Source: Burkholderiales bacterium (GTDB lineage: Bacteria; Pseudomonadota; Gammaproteobacteria; Burkholderiales; Ga0077523). From it: DNA of 64,000 nt. The stretch covers positions 126,129 through 190,128 of the forward strand of contig JAIESW010000024.1 of the NCBI GenBank assembly GCA_019745565.1. The letters are read 5' to 3'. Below the pieces are notes generated by a model. The model saw nothing but the letters and a program-made list of their open reading frames with translations. It was not told where the DNA came from and searched no databases. The stretch's first letter is position 1. Every line of letters begins with the position of its first letter. A program made the position numbers and the translations under genes. Below are positions 56,885 through 64,000 of this stretch, in pieces.

Positions 56885-58357
56885 ATGACCGAACAGGAAT
56901 TCGCGCAGCTCGCTGCCCAGGGCTACAACCGCGTGCCCCTGGTGCTGGAAACCCTCGCCGACCTCGATACGCCGCTGTCGGTGTATCTGAAGCTCGGCAA
57001 TCGCCCCTACTCCTACCTGCTCGAATCGGTGCAGGGCGGTGAGCGTTTCGGTCGCTACTCCTTCATCGGCCTGCCCGCGGAGATCCGCTACGAGGTGCGT
57101 GGCCACGTGTGCAGCGAGTACCGCGGCAACACGCTGCTGTCGCAGAGCGAGCAGACCGATCCGCTCGAATGGGTGCGCGAACACCAGTCGCGCTTCAAGG
57201 CCGCGGTGCTGCCCGGGCTCCCGCGGTTCGCCGGTGGACTGGTCGGCTATTTCGGCTACGACACCGTGCGCTACATCGAGGGGCGACTCGCCAAGACGCA
57301 AAAGCCCGATGTGCTGGGCGCACCCGACATCCTGCTCATGCTGTCCGACCGGCTCGCAGTGGTCGACAACCTGTCGGGCAAGCTCTACCTCGTGGTCTAC
57401 GCCGATCCGCGCGAACCCGACGCCTACGCCAAGGCGCGCAGCCAGCTCGATGTGCTGCATACGGCGCTGCGCATGCCCGTCTCCATGCCGGCGGAGCTGC
57501 CGATGCCGCCGACGCCTGCGATGTCCGAGTTCAGCGAGGACGCGTTCGTCGAAGCGGTGGAACGCGCGAAGCACTACATCACCGACGGCGACATCATGCA
57601 GGTGGTGCTGTCTCAGCGGTTGTCGCATCCCTATCCGGCGTCGCCGCTCTCCCTGTATCGGGCGCTGCGCGCGCTCAATCCTTCGCCCTACATGTTCTAT
57701 TTCGACATGGGCGGGTTCCACGTGGTCGGCTCCAGCCCGGAGATCCTGGTGCGCCTGGAAAGCGGTACGGTCACGTTGCGGCCCATCGCCGGGACGCGGC
57801 CGCGCGGTGCCACGCGCGAGCAGGACCTGGCGCTGGAAGAGGAGCTGCTGGCCGACCCGAAGGAGCGCGCCGAACACGTGATGCTGATGGACCTCGGGCG
57901 CAACGACGTGGGTCGCGTGGCGGAGATCGGGTCGGTCAAGGTGACCGACAACATGGCGATCGAGCGCTATTCGCACGTCATGCACATCGTGTCGAGCGTC
58001 GAAGGCAAGTTGAAGGAAGGCCTCGACGGCATCGCCGCGCTGCGCGCGACATTCCCCGCCGGTACCTTGTCCGGCGCGCCGAAGGTGCGGGCCATGGAGA
58101 TCATCGACGAGCTCGAACCGTCCAAGCGCGGCATCTACGGCGGTGCCGTGGGCTATCTGGGCTTCAACGGCGACATGGACCTGGCGATCGCGATCCGCAC
58201 CGCCGTCATCAAGGACGGCCGGTTGTTCGTGCAGGCCGGCGCCGGCATCGTGGCGGACTCGGTGCCGAAGTCCGAATGGGCCGAGACGCAGAACAAGGCG
58301 CGTGCGATCCTGCGGGCGGCGGAGATGGCCCAGGCGGGGTTGAGCCGGGCGAACTGA
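56885..58357 (+). CDS. trpE: Anthranilate synthase component I
   Basis: 490 aa, TTAAGGAGCCATC before the ATG. N-terminal half ([38 protein letters not shown] with the LLES tryptophan-feedback motif), and chorismate-binding C-terminal half ([69 protein letters not shown]). It makes anthranilate from chorismate with TrpG, encoded 3.6 kb further on. It is probably controlled by the Trp leader. Confidence 0.97.
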   Translation: MTEQEFAQLAAQGYNRVPLVLETLADLDTPLSVYLKLGNRPYSYLLESVQGGERFGRYSFIGLPAEIRYEVRGHVCSEYRGNTLLSQSEQTDPLEWVREHQSRFKAAVLPGLPRFAGGLVGYFGYDTVRYIEGRLAKTQKPDVLGAPDILLMLSDRLAVVDNLSGKLYLVVYADPREPDAYAKARSQLDVLHTALRMPVSMPAELPMPPTPAMSEFSEDAFVEAVERAKHYITDGDIMQVVLSQRLSHPYPASPLSLYRALRALNPSPYMFYFDMGGFHVVGSSPEILVRLESGTVTLRPIAGTRPRGATREQDLALEEELLADPKERAEHVMLMDLGRNDVGRVAEIGSVKVTDNMAIERYSHVMHIVSSVEGKLKEGLDGIAALRATFPAGTLSGAPKVRAMEIIDELEPSKRGIYGGAVGYLGFNGDMDLAIAIRTAVIKDGRLFVQAGAGIVADSVPKSEWAETQNKARAILRAAEMAQAGLSRAN

Positions 58358-58376
58358 CCGGGCGGTTCCGCGCGGC

Positions 58377-59717
58377 CTAGGGGGCCGGAAAAGTCAGTCG
58401 GACGGCCGCGCCGCCGAGCGGGCTGCGGCCGATCTCGATCGATCCGCCGTAGGACGCGGCGACGTCCCGGCTCACCGCGAGACCGAGGCCGTGGCCCGGC
58501 ACGGTCTCGTCGGTGCGCACACCGCGTTCGAGCACCCGTTTCGCTTCCGCCTCGGCGATACCAGGCCCGTCGTCGTCGACCGTGAGCACCAGGTTACCGT
58601 CCGTCACCGCGGCGCCGATACGCACCTGCGAGCGGCACCACTTGTACGCGTTGTCGATCACGTTGCCGAGCACTTCGGTCAGGTCGCCTTCATCGCCACG
58701 GAACTGGAGACCGGTATCGATCTCGATCCCGGACTTGACCGCCTTGTCCGCGTACACCTTCGCCAGCGCACCGGTCAGTCGTTCGACCACCGGCCGCACG
58801 GCGACAGCTGCGCCGATACCGGGTCGGCCCGACGTCGCGGCGCGCTGCAGGTGATAGCCGACGATGCGGTCCATCTGTTCCACCTGGGCATCCACGACCG
58901 CGGCCTTGGTGGCTTCGGCGTCGTCGCCTCGCATCGCGCCGCGCAGTACCGCGAGCGGTGTCTTGAGGCTGTGCGCGAGGTCGGCCAGTGCGTCGCGGTA
59001 GCGCTGCTGACGCGTGTGCTCGTGCGCGAGCAGCGTGTTGAGGTTGGAGGTGAGCCGTTCCAGTTCCTTCGGATACTCGCCGGCGATCCGCGTCTGGCGT
59101 CCGCTTTCGAGGGCCGTCAGTTCATCGGCGACGCGCTTCAGCGGTCGCAGGCCCCAGCGCAGCGTGAACCATTGCGCAACGAGCAGCAGGACACCCATCG
59201 CCCCGAGCCAGCCGAGCAGGCTGCGTCGATAGACACCGAGTTGCCGGTCGTAGGCCTCGAGGTCCTCCGCGACGGTGAACGTGAAGGGGAACGCGCCATG
59301 CGGCGTGGTCCAGCGCACGCCGTAGCTCTGGACGAAGTACGAGTCGCCGCTCGACGTGGTGACTTGCTCGAATCGTCTCGCGCCCGGTGCGACCGCGGTG
59401 TTGAGCGCCGGCTCGTCGGCGAGGCCGGAATGCGTGTGCCAGACGGGCTTGCCTGCGCCGTCGACGACAGTGGCGTACAAACCGATGCCGACAGTACCGA
59501 GGCGGGGCTCGGGAAGGTCGTCGGCGAAGGAGAATCGGCCCGTGTCGTCCACCTCGCTCGCCGCCATCAGCAGATAGACCTGCGCGAGCAGGCGCTCTTC
59601 GCGCGAGCTGCGAGCGCTGTCGCGAAACGCACGCTCCAGCGCGAAGGCGGATAGCGCGACGAAGATCACCAGCACCGCGCCCGCGGCGAACGTCAGACGG
59701 AATCCGAGCGATCGCAC
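58377..59717 (-). CDS. PhoQ-like sensor histidine kinase
   Basis: 446 aa. Two membrane helices (LTFAAGAVLVIFVALSAFAL; LLGWLGAMGVLLLVAQWF) around a periplasmic sensor (about 30-165), HAMP-like segment, His249 in LADLAHSLKTPLAVLR (PhoQ-type H box, not the usual HELRTPL), and ATPase boxes NVIDNAYKWC, DDDGPGI and GHGLGLAVSRDV. It pairs with the response regulator 15 bp upstream. Signal unknown; the neighbours suggest an envelope or metal stress. Confidence 0.92.
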   Translation of the reverse strand: MRSLGFRLTFAAGAVLVIFVALSAFALERAFRDSARSSREERLLAQVYLLMAASEVDDTGRFSFADDLPEPRLGTVGIGLYATVVDGAGKPVWHTHSGLADEPALNTAVAPGARRFEQVTTSSGDSYFVQSYGVRWTTPHGAFPFTFTVAEDLEAYDRQLGVYRRSLLGWLGAMGVLLLVAQWFTLRWGLRPLKRVADELTALESGRQTRIAGEYPKELERLTSNLNTLLAHEHTRQQRYRDALADLAHSLKTPLAVLRGAMRGDDAEATKAAVVDAQVEQMDRIVGYHLQRAATSGRPGIGAAVAVRPVVERLTGALAKVYADKAVKSGIEIDTGLQFRGDEGDLTEVLGNVIDNAYKWCRSQVRIGAAVTDGNLVLTVDDDGPGIAEAEAKRVLERGVRTDETVPGHGLGLAVSRDVAASYGGSIEIGRSPLGGAAVRLTFPAP

Positions 59718-59732
59718 GGCGCGCCGGTGCCT

Positions 59733-60404
59733 TTAGCCGAGCGTGAAGCGGTAGCCGCGGCCGCGCAGCGTTTCGAGCGGCTGCAGATGTCCGTCCGGAT
59801 CGAGCTTGCGCCGCAACCTGCCGATCAGCACTTCGATCACGTTGCTGTCCCGTTCCTCGTCGTGGGGGTAGAGGTGCGCGGCGAGTTCGTCCTTCGACAG
59901 CACGCGACTGCGATGCCGCATGAGGTGTTCGAGCAGGCGGTACTCGAAGGAGGTGAGTTCCACCTCGACCGCGTCGACGGTCACCTGTTGCGCGCCGGCG
60001 TCGAGTGCGACCGGACCGCACTTCAGAACGTCCTGCGTCGCGCCGGCTGCACGCCGCAGGAGGGCCTTAAGCCGTGCGAGCAGCTCCTCCATCTGGAACG
60101 GTTTCGCGAGGTAGTCGTCGCCGCCGGCCTCGAGGCCCTGGACCTTGTCCTGCCAACGATCGCGCGCCGTCAGGATCAGCACCGGCAGCTGGCTGCCGTC
60201 GGCGCGCAGCCGTCGGATCACGTCGAGGCCGGACAATCCCGGCAGACCCAGATCCACCACTGCCGCGTCGAAGGGATACTCGGTGGCGAGATACAACGCT
60301 TCCTTGCCTTCGCCGCTCGCGTCCACGGTATAGCCCTGTGATGTGAGCGCAGCCTGCAGTTGCCGGCGCAACTCCGGCTCGTCTTCCACCACCAGCAGCC
60401 GCAT
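59733..60404 (-). CDS. OmpR/PhoP-like response regulator
   Basis: 223 aa. Receiver: acidic pocket VVEDEPELRR, phosphoryl Asp51 in AAVVDLGLPGLSG, Lys in YLAKPFQMEEL. Winged-helix output (VELTSFEYRLLEHLMRHRSR, and the C-terminal ETLRGRGYRFTLG). It is transcribed with the histidine kinase. Its target may include the direct repeat at 61729-61745 upstream of the His-rich gene. Confidence 0.95.
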   Translation of the reverse strand: MRLLVVEDEPELRRQLQAALTSQGYTVDASGEGKEALYLATEYPFDAAVVDLGLPGLSGLDVIRRLRADGSQLPVLILTARDRWQDKVQGLEAGGDDYLAKPFQMEELLARLKALLRRAAGATQDVLKCGPVALDAGAQQVTVDAVEVELTSFEYRLLEHLMRHRSRVLSKDELAAHLYPHDEERDSNVIEVLIGRLRRKLDPDGHLQPLETLRGRGYRFTLG

Positions 60405-60425
60405 GGGATCGTTGCGACGCTCAGT

Positions 60426-60737
60426 TCAATGGACGTCGCCGGTCCGGCCGTCGACGAAGACGACGACCACGTCGCCACTGCGGGTGAGCACCTTGACGCG
60501 ATACCCGTCGCCCTGCGGACGGGCATCGAGCACCTTGCCGCCGGTCTGGCGCTGCACGATGGCGACGGCCTGATCCAGGCTCACGCGCCGTTCCGCGAGG
60601 CGCTGCAGATCGCCGGCTGCGTGAGAACGTACGTACTCGAACACGCGCTCGCGCTGGGCGTACGACGGCGTCGCGACGGACACCGAGAGCGCGAGGAAAA
60701 GGGCCGGCCACCACCGGTGCAGGGCGTGTTTCCGCAT
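60426..60737 (-). CDS. Exported PepSY-domain protein
   Basis: 103 aa. Signal peptide from ATG 60737 (RKHALHRWWPALFLALSVSV, cut near SYA), then a PepSY-like unit (ERRVSLDQAVAIVQRQTGGK, followed by VLTRSGDVVVVFVDGRTGDV). Small PepSY proteins often accompany PhoPQ-like systems in Proteobacteria and may modulate the sensor or a protease. It lies 21 bp upstream of the response regulator gene. Confidence 0.82.
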   Translation of the reverse strand: MRKHALHRWWPALFLALSVSVATPSYAQRERVFEYVRSHAAGDLQRLAERRVSLDQAVAIVQRQTGGKVLDARPQGDGYRVKVLTRSGDVVVVFVDGRTGDVH

Positions 60738-60800
60738 GGGATCGATGATGGCCGATGGTGCGAGACCGGGCAAGGCGCGTGGGAGCTGCCATGCCGGGCC

Positions 60801-61349
60801 TCATTCTTCGCGGTCGTGACGATCCCAGGTGCCGCGCGACGATTCGACCGGATCCACGTCAACCCTGACGCGCAGGCGCGAGCCCGGATCGTAGGGCAGC
60901 AGCGTCGTGTAGGTGTGGCCGTGGAACTCGTATGCGACGCGATAGCCGGCCAGGCGGTTCTCCCATTGATCGACGGTACGGCAGCGGCGCACCTCACGTA
61001 CGCCGTCGTCGTAACCCTCGTCGCGGCGGGACAGCCGGTCGCCGGTGATGGCGCCGATGGCTGCACCGGCCGCCGCGGCGGCCGTGCGTCCGTTGCCGCG
61101 ACCCACCTGCGCGCCGAGCAATCCGCCGGCCACCCCGCCGATCACGGGTCCGAGCAGGCTGCCTGATTCGCGCCGGCGATAGCCGTTCGGTACGTAGTCC
61201 GAGCGACATTCTTCGTGAGGCACGGCGATCCTCTCGTACTCCGGCGAAACGTCCTTCACCCGCGCGTCTTCGTAGAAGGTGGCGCCGGCGCGGGCCAGCG
61301 GCGAGCCGAGCAGCAGCCCGGCGATCGCGGCGACGGTGATGGTCTTCAT
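60801..61349 (-). CDS. Exported glycine-zipper 2TM protein
   Basis: 182 aa. Signal peptide MKTITVAAIAGLLLGSPLARA, then VPHEECRSDYVPNGYRRRES, and a glycine-zipper helix (LLGPVIGGVAGGLLGAQVGR, with GAAIGAITGDRLSRRDE after it). The C-terminal strand region (WENRLAGYRVAYEFHGHTYT) resembles Rick_17kDa_Anti / glycine-zipper 2TM proteins of the envelope. No lipobox. It is between the PepSY and His-rich genes. Confidence 0.82.
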   Translation of the reverse strand: MKTITVAAIAGLLLGSPLARAGATFYEDARVKDVSPEYERIAVPHEECRSDYVPNGYRRRESGSLLGPVIGGVAGGLLGAQVGRGNGRTAAAAAGAAIGAITGDRLSRRDEGYDDGVREVRRCRTVDQWENRLAGYRVAYEFHGHTYTTLLPYDPGSRLRVRVDVDPVESSRGTWDRHDREE

Positions 61350-61386
61350 GATGGACGATGCTCCTCGTGTCTTCGGTGTCGAACGG

Positions 61387-61662
61387 TTACAGGCGGCCGC
61401 GCAGGATGATGGTCACGCCATCGCGGTCGTAGGCGTAGGGGGGCGGGTAGCCGCCGTACGCACGATACGGAGGGCGATGGTGGTAGCCACGCGGCGCCGG
61501 ATGCCAATCGCGGTGATGCCATTGCCCGTGGTGATGGCCGAAGCCGCGAGCATGGAATCCGCGGTCGTCCCAGCCACGGCCATGGCGGTCGCCCGCGGTG
61601 GCAGTCAGGCTGGTGCCGGCGAGGACGGCACCGATCAGGGTCAGGGTGAGCTTGGCGTTCAT
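61387..61662 (-). CDS. Exported histidine-rich small protein
   Basis: 91 aa. Signal peptide MNAKLTLTLIGAVLAGTSLT...ATAG; the mature 65 residues contain about 12 His plus many Tyr, Arg, Gly and Pro (HHHGQWHHRDWHPAPRGYHH), and a C-terminal strand DGVTIILRGRL. Such sequences could bind transition metals in the periplasm. It begins the minus-strand block that includes the PhoPQ-like pair. No family is recognised. Confidence 0.72.
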   Translation of the reverse strand: MNAKLTLTLIGAVLAGTSLTATAGDRHGRGWDDRGFHARGFGHHHGQWHHRDWHPAPRGYHHRPPYRAYGGYPPPYAYDRDGVTIILRGRL

Positions 61663-61728
61663 GGCGTATCTCCTTGGTTGTGCAGCGGGTCGGGTGACCC
61701 GCGCGGAATCAAGGCTACGGACCGGACG

Positions 61729-61745
61729 CTGAACGCAACCTGAAC
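61729..61745 (-). promoter_or_regulatory. Direct-repeat box upstream of the His-rich gene (candidate response-regulator site)
   Basis: GTTCAG-N5-GTTCAG on the minus strand (CTGAAC at 61729-61734 and 61740-61745), a perfect 6-5-6 direct repeat with 11-bp period. OmpR/PhoP-family regulators bind such tandem half-sites. It is 67 bp before the start of the exported His-rich protein. The rest of the 61663-61999 gap holds no gene I can support. Confidence 0.5.
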
Positions 61746-61999
61746 GGACGGCGGCTTGCTCCGTCCCGGGCTTGCCGGAATAATCCGGGCATGCCTTTCC
61801 TTCCCGCAGTCTCGATCGTCCCGCTCCCGGGCCGGCGCTGGCGCAAGCCTGCCGCCTGACCGTTCTTTCCTGCCCGCGCCGGGCATGACCGGCGATCCCT
61901 CCGCGGTTCCTCGCCCTTGTGGCGGCACACCGCGGCTGCCAGAGACTCCGTGGCTTGGCCGCAGATGCGGCGGCCGCGACATCCGGGATTGGAGCTTCC

Positions 62000-62587
62000 A
62001 TGCTGCTGATGATCGACAACTACGATTCCTTCACCTACAACCTCGTCCAGTACCTCGGTGAACTGGGCGAGGACGTGAAGGTCGCTCGCAACGACGAGAT
62101 CACCCTCGAGGAAATCGAGGCCCTCGGGCCGCAACGCATCGTCATTTCGCCCGGGCCCTGCACGCCGAAGGAGGCGGGCGTGTCGGTGCCGCTGATCCGC
62201 CGTTTCGCGGGGCGGATCCCGATCCTGGGCGTATGCCTGGGCCACCAGTCCATCGGCGAAGCCTTCGGCGGCCGGATCGTGCACGCGCAGCAGTTGATGC
62301 ACGGCAAGACTTCGCTCATCCACCATCGCGGCGAGGGTGTGTTCCGCGAGCTACCAGAGCCGTTCACCGCCATCCGCTACCACTCGCTCGCCATCGAGCG
62401 CGAGACGAAGCCCGAGGTGCTGGACGTGACCGCCTGGACCGACGATGGCGAGATCATGGGCGTGCGGCACAAGACGCTGGCAGTGGAGGGTGTGCAGTTC
62501 CATCCGGAATCGATCTTGACCGAGCATGGTCACGCGCTCCTCAAGAACTTCCTCGAGAGTTCCATGGTGGAAGGGACGCCGGCATGA
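62000..62587 (+). CDS. trpG: Anthranilate synthase component II (glutamine amidotransferase)
   Basis: 195 aa. Class I amidotransferase with nucleophile Cys79 in [12 protein letters not shown] and the His-Glu pair in [30 protein letters not shown] and [12 protein letters not shown] are usual. It supplies ammonia to TrpE. GGAG at 61991-61994 precedes the ATG. The stop overlaps the trpD start (ATGA). Confidence 0.96.
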   Translation: MLLMIDNYDSFTYNLVQYLGELGEDVKVARNDEITLEEIEALGPQRIVISPGPCTPKEAGVSVPLIRRFAGRIPILGVCLGHQSIGEAFGGRIVHAQQLMHGKTSLIHHRGEGVFRELPEPFTAIRYHSLAIERETKPEVLDVTAWTDDGEIMGVRHKTLAVEGVQFHPESILTEHGHALLKNFLESSMVEGTPA

Positions 62588-63609
62588 CACCCCAGGAAGC
62601 GCTGACTCGCGTCATCGAGCACCGCGAGATCTTCCACGAGGAGATGCTCTCGCTCATGCGGCAGATCATGCGCGGCGAGCTCTCGCCGACACTGATCGCG
62701 GCGTTCATCACCGGCCTGCGGGTCAAGAAGGAAACCATCGGCGAAATCGCGGCCGCAGCCACGGTCATGCGCGAGTTCGCGACGAAGGTGCAGGTCACCA
62801 GCCACACCAATCTGGTCGACACGTGCGGCACGGGCGGTGACAGCGCGCACACGTTCAACATCTCCACGGCCGCGGCCTTCGTGACCGCCGCGGCCGGTGC
62901 GAAGGTGGCCAAGCATGGCGGCCGGTCGGTCTCGAGCAAGTCCGGCAGCGCGGACGTGCTCGAAGCCCTGGGCGCGAAGATCGACTTGACGCCGGAACAG
63001 GTGGCCCGCTGCATCGACGAGATCGGCGTGGGGTTCATGTTCGCACCGGCCCATCACGGGGCGATGAAGCACGCCGCGCCGGTCCGCAAGGAGCTCGGTG
63101 TGCGCACGCTGTTCAACATTCTCGGCCCCCTCACCAACCCGGCCGGGGCGGTCAATCAGGTGATGGGCGTGTTCCACCCGGACCTGGTAGGCATCCAGGC
63201 GCGAGTGCTGCAGCGCCTGGGCAGCCGGCACGTGATGGTGGTGTATGGCCTGGAAGGGCTGGACGAGATCTCCATCTCCGGCGAGACCATGGTGGCGGAA
63301 CTCAAGGACGACCATGTGCGCGAGTACACGATCCGGCCCGAACAGTTCGGCTTCGAGCTTTCGCCCATCGATGCGATCCGGGCGACCAGCGGAGAGGCCT
63401 CGCGCGATCTCCTCGTCGCCGCGCTGGAAGACCGGCCGGGTGCCGCGCGCCACATCGTGGCGCTCAACGCGGGGGCGGCGATCTACGCCGCAGGCATCGA
63501 ATCGAGCCATGAGCACGGCGTGCATCGGGCGCTCGAAGTCATGCGCAGCGGCGACGCCCGCGCGAAGCTCGATCAGTTCGTGAGCCTCACTCAGCGACTG
63601 AAGGCCTGA
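62584..63609 (+). CDS. trpD: Anthranilate phosphoribosyltransferase
   Basis: 341 aa. Conserved [60 protein letters not shown] and [14 protein letters not shown]. It transfers phosphoribose from PRPP to anthranilate. Coupled to trpG by a 4-bp overlap, with trpC starting 3 bases after its stop. Confidence 0.97.
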   Translation: MTPQEALTRVIEHREIFHEEMLSLMRQIMRGELSPTLIAAFITGLRVKKETIGEIAAAATVMREFATKVQVTSHTNLVDTCGTGGDSAHTFNISTAAAFVTAAAGAKVAKHGGRSVSSKSGSADVLEALGAKIDLTPEQVARCIDEIGVGFMFAPAHHGAMKHAAPVRKELGVRTLFNILGPLTNPAGAVNQVMGVFHPDLVGIQARVLQRLGSRHVMVVYGLEGLDEISISGETMVAELKDDHVREYTIRPEQFGFELSPIDAIRATSGEASRDLLVAALEDRPGAARHIVALNAGAAIYAAGIESSHEHGVHRALEVMRSGDARAKLDQFVSLTQRLKA

Positions 63610-63612
63610 TCG

Positions 63613-64000
63613 GTGGCAGACATCCTCGACCGAATCCTCGCGGTCAAGCGAACCGAGATCGCTGCGGCCGGCGGCGCCAAACCGCTCGACGTTCTGGAAC
63701 GCGAGGCGCGCTCGATGCCGCCGGCCCGTGATTTCGTCGGGGCGCTGCGCGCGAAGGTCGCGGCCGGGCGGCCTGCCGTGATCGCGGAAGTGAAGAAGGC
63801 GAGCCCGAGCAAAGGCCTGCTGCGGGCCGATTTCGATCCGCCTGAGATCGCGAAGTCCTATGCCAGGGGCGGAGCCGCCTGCCTGTCAGTGCTTACTGAC
63901 GTTAACTTCTTCCAGGGCAGTCCGGACTACCTTCGGGCCGCGCGGGCTGCGTGCGATCTGCCGGTATTGCGCAAGGATTTCACCATCGACCGCTATCAGG
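63613..64000 (+). CDS. trpC: Indole-3-glycerol phosphate synthase, 5' part
   Basis: 129 codons; the gene runs off the window. GTG 63613 is the only start that fits the conserved N-terminus ([15 protein letters not shown]). [20 protein letters not shown] holds the catalytic Lys, and [17 protein letters not shown] and [11 protein letters not shown] are family blocks. It closes the indole ring in tryptophan synthesis. Confidence 0.95.
   Translation, partial: MADILDRILAVKRTEIAAAGGAKPLDVLEREARSMPPARDFVGALRAKVAAGRPAVIAEVKKASPSKGLLRADFDPPEIAKSYARGGAACLSVLTDVNFFQGSPDYLRAARAACDLPVLRKDFTIDRYQ

Noticed and set aside
61791..61859. 22-codon ORF with one Trp codon before trpG (possible second trp leader)
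   Set aside because: Single Trp codon, no ribosome site and no terminator-like stem; not enough to call.

Overview
The window looks like chromosomal DNA of a high-GC betaproteobacterium. The call rests on gene order: torF-glnK-amtB, ubiK-comM, lysA-lptM, glyQ-glyS-gmhB-plsC, a miaB-phoH-ybeY-corC-lnt block, apaG/mltA and rpe-trpE with trpG-trpD-trpC. Nearly all of it is coding. I see no phage, insertion sequence, CRISPR array or rRNA operon. One tRNA (elongator Met) is present.

Layout. 1-6.2 kb: end of a glnT/gmaS-type glutamine synthetase, three glxBCD/mgsABC-type genes (possible N-methylglutamate synthase), a flavin reductase, an XRE-cupin regulator and formate-THF ligase, suggesting amine-nitrogen and C1 metabolism. 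6.3-9.3 kb: torF-glnK-amtB on the minus strand, with a sigma-54 promoter, two NtrC-like sites and a terminator. 9.3-11.7 kb: ubiK, comM, and a fused potA/potD remnant left by a deletion. 11.8-15.7 kb: metH behind a consensus promoter, a SAM-II riboswitch and a terminator/antiterminator. 15.8-31 kb: accessory and poorly characterised genes (CbiM-like protein, HExxH protein, methyltransferase debris, DUF2917, DUF2214, DUF486, amidase, mgtE, lipoprotein hydrolase, msrPQ, methyltransferase, LysR/MATE pair). 31-38 kb: GNAT, TrpB2, a TIR-like protein and an RND efflux pump. 38-51 kb: minus-strand housekeeping genes (lysA, lptM, YgjP-like protease, plsC, gmhB, glyS, glyQ, a PIN toxin-antitoxin pair, lnt, corC, ybeY, phoH, miaB) and tRNA-Met. 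51-56.6 kb: UbiH-like hydroxylase, DsbC, TonB-like protein, mltA, apaG, rpe. 56.7-64 kb: trpE behind a promoter and a probable Trp leader peptide, then a minus-strand PhoPQ-like two-component and envelope-protein block, then trpG-trpD-trpC running off the end.

Two dispersed palindromic repeat families occur, each in two copies. One (6.2 and 26.1 kb) is built of ACGAAG units, and its second copy sits between msrP and msrQ. The other (27.7 and 54.0 kb) has CCCCCA-type terminal inverted repeats and lies between convergent genes.

The strongest regulatory findings are the SAM-II/metH control region, the NtrC/sigma-54 region of torF-glnK-amtB, and the trpE leader peptide. The most novel protein candidate is the lone TIR-like protein at 33.1 kb. 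All assignments are from reading the sequence; no database search was run.
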